Positions 13,447 to 13,790 of a DNA stretch of 13,790 nucleotides are shown here, in pieces. The translations under genes were made by a program, and so were the position numbers. Under the pieces are notes generated by a model. The model had not been told where the DNA came from. It saw only the letters and a program-made list of their open reading frames with translations, and did not search any database. How positions within the stretch are numbered: the stretch's first letter is position 1; every line of letters begins with the position of its first letter. The stretch spans positions 1 through 13,790 of the forward strand of contig CAZCBN010000082.1 in NCBI GenBank assembly GCA_964496975.1, in the 5' to 3' direction. This stretch comes from CAZCBN01 sp964496975. Lineage in GTDB: Bacteria; Planctomycetota; Phycisphaerae; Phycisphaerales; UBA1924.

Positions 13447-13790
13447 GTGTTCATTGACGCCGCGGCCCAGTTCCCCCGATCGCCCGACGACCTGCTGGAT
13501 GCGCGGCTCGCCGCGCGGCTGGACCGGCTTGATCTGCTGAGCCGTCGCGTGCTGGCGGGGAAGATGCCGGGCGAGCGCCGCTCCAAACGCCGCGGGCGGA
13601 GCGTGGAGTTTGACGACTTCCGCCCCTACGCCGCCGGCGACGACCCGCGGCACATTGACTGGAACGTCTACGCCCGGCTCGACCGGCTTGTGGTGAAGCT
13701 CTTCCGCGAGGACGAGGACCTGGCCCTCACGCTCGTGGTCGACGTCAGCCCCTCCATGCTGGCCGGCGACGGCTCGGCACGCCCGGACGC
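13447..13790 (+). CDS. DUF58 family protein, N-terminal part (3' truncated)
   Basis: 114 codons are visible before the right edge. DUF58 proteins usually pair with MoxR ATPases and von Willebrand-type proteins; their role is unclear, probably in assembly or maturation of envelope complexes. The conserved core is present: RSKRRGRSVEFDDFRPYAAG leads into DDPRHIDWNVYARLDRLVVK, then EDEDLALTLVVDVSPSM, which begins a VWA-like domain with a DxSxS metal-binding motif. The start is GTG at 13447 with GGAG (13437-13440) 6 nt upstream. It lacks the N-terminal membrane helices of longer DUF58 proteins and belongs to the short cytosolic type. A moxR gene is not immediately upstream, where the 3D-domain gene lies. 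Confidence 0.9.
   Translation, partial: MFIDAAAQFPRSPDDLLDARLAARLDRLDLLSRRVLAGKMPGERRSKRRGRSVEFDDFRPYAAGDDPRHIDWNVYARLDRLVVKLFREDEDLALTLVVDVSPSMLAGDGSARPD

Overview
The window is a GC-rich (roughly 70% by eye) bacterial chromosome segment, densely packed with ordinary single-copy genes on both strands. No phage, transposon, CRISPR array, tRNA or rRNA is visible. The best guess is a planctomycete of the Phycisphaerae/Phycisphaerales type. The reasons are a secreted protein ending in a PAPG-hydrophobic-RRRR sorting tail, an elongation factor P with a TPGN loop, futalosine-route menaquinone synthesis, scattered rather than clustered amino-acid genes, and many GTG/TTG starts. This placement is an inference from gene content, not a search result.

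Layout. 3-2342 (+): C-terminal part of a B12-dependent (class II) ribonucleotide reductase, cut by the left edge, followed by a textbook intrinsic terminator at 2490-2530. 2587-3237 (+): trpF. It converges on a minus-strand pair, aroK (3316-3894) and efp (4008-4574), with a 12-bp tandem repeat at the junction. 4575-4909 is the divergent control region between efp and a MarR-family regulator (4910-5548, +), whose 3' end overlaps a minus-strand SemiSWEET sugar-transporter gene (5490-5768). 5851-6342 (+): DinB-like metal-binding protein. 6388-7089 (-): exported protein with the C-terminal sorting tail. 7304-8743 (-): mqnC for menaquinone. 8895-9719 and 9787-10689 (+): a sulfotransferase followed by a DcsG-like ATP-grasp ligase. 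10708-11544 (-): HtpX membrane protease. 11763-12572 (-): TauE/SafE anion exporter. 12768-13382 (+): membrane-anchored 3D-domain (cell-wall hydrolase-like) protein. 13447-13790 (+): start of a DUF58 protein cut by the right edge.

How they fit together. Most are housekeeping functions: dNTP synthesis, tryptophan and chorismate synthesis, menaquinone, translation of polyproline stretches, membrane proteolysis and envelope maintenance. trpF, aroK and mqnC all touch chorismate metabolism, but they lie in separate transcription units, so this is neighbourhood rather than an operon. The only pair that looks like a small dedicated pathway is the sulfotransferase plus the ATP-grasp ligase.

I found no convincing unknown multi-gene system. 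The items most worth checking are the EF-P loop lacking the usual modified Lys/Arg, the sulfotransferase/ATP-grasp pair, the perfect inverted repeats on either side of mqnC, the C10/G-quadruplex tract between mqnC and the sulfotransferase, and the insertions in MqnC and the ribonucleotide reductase.
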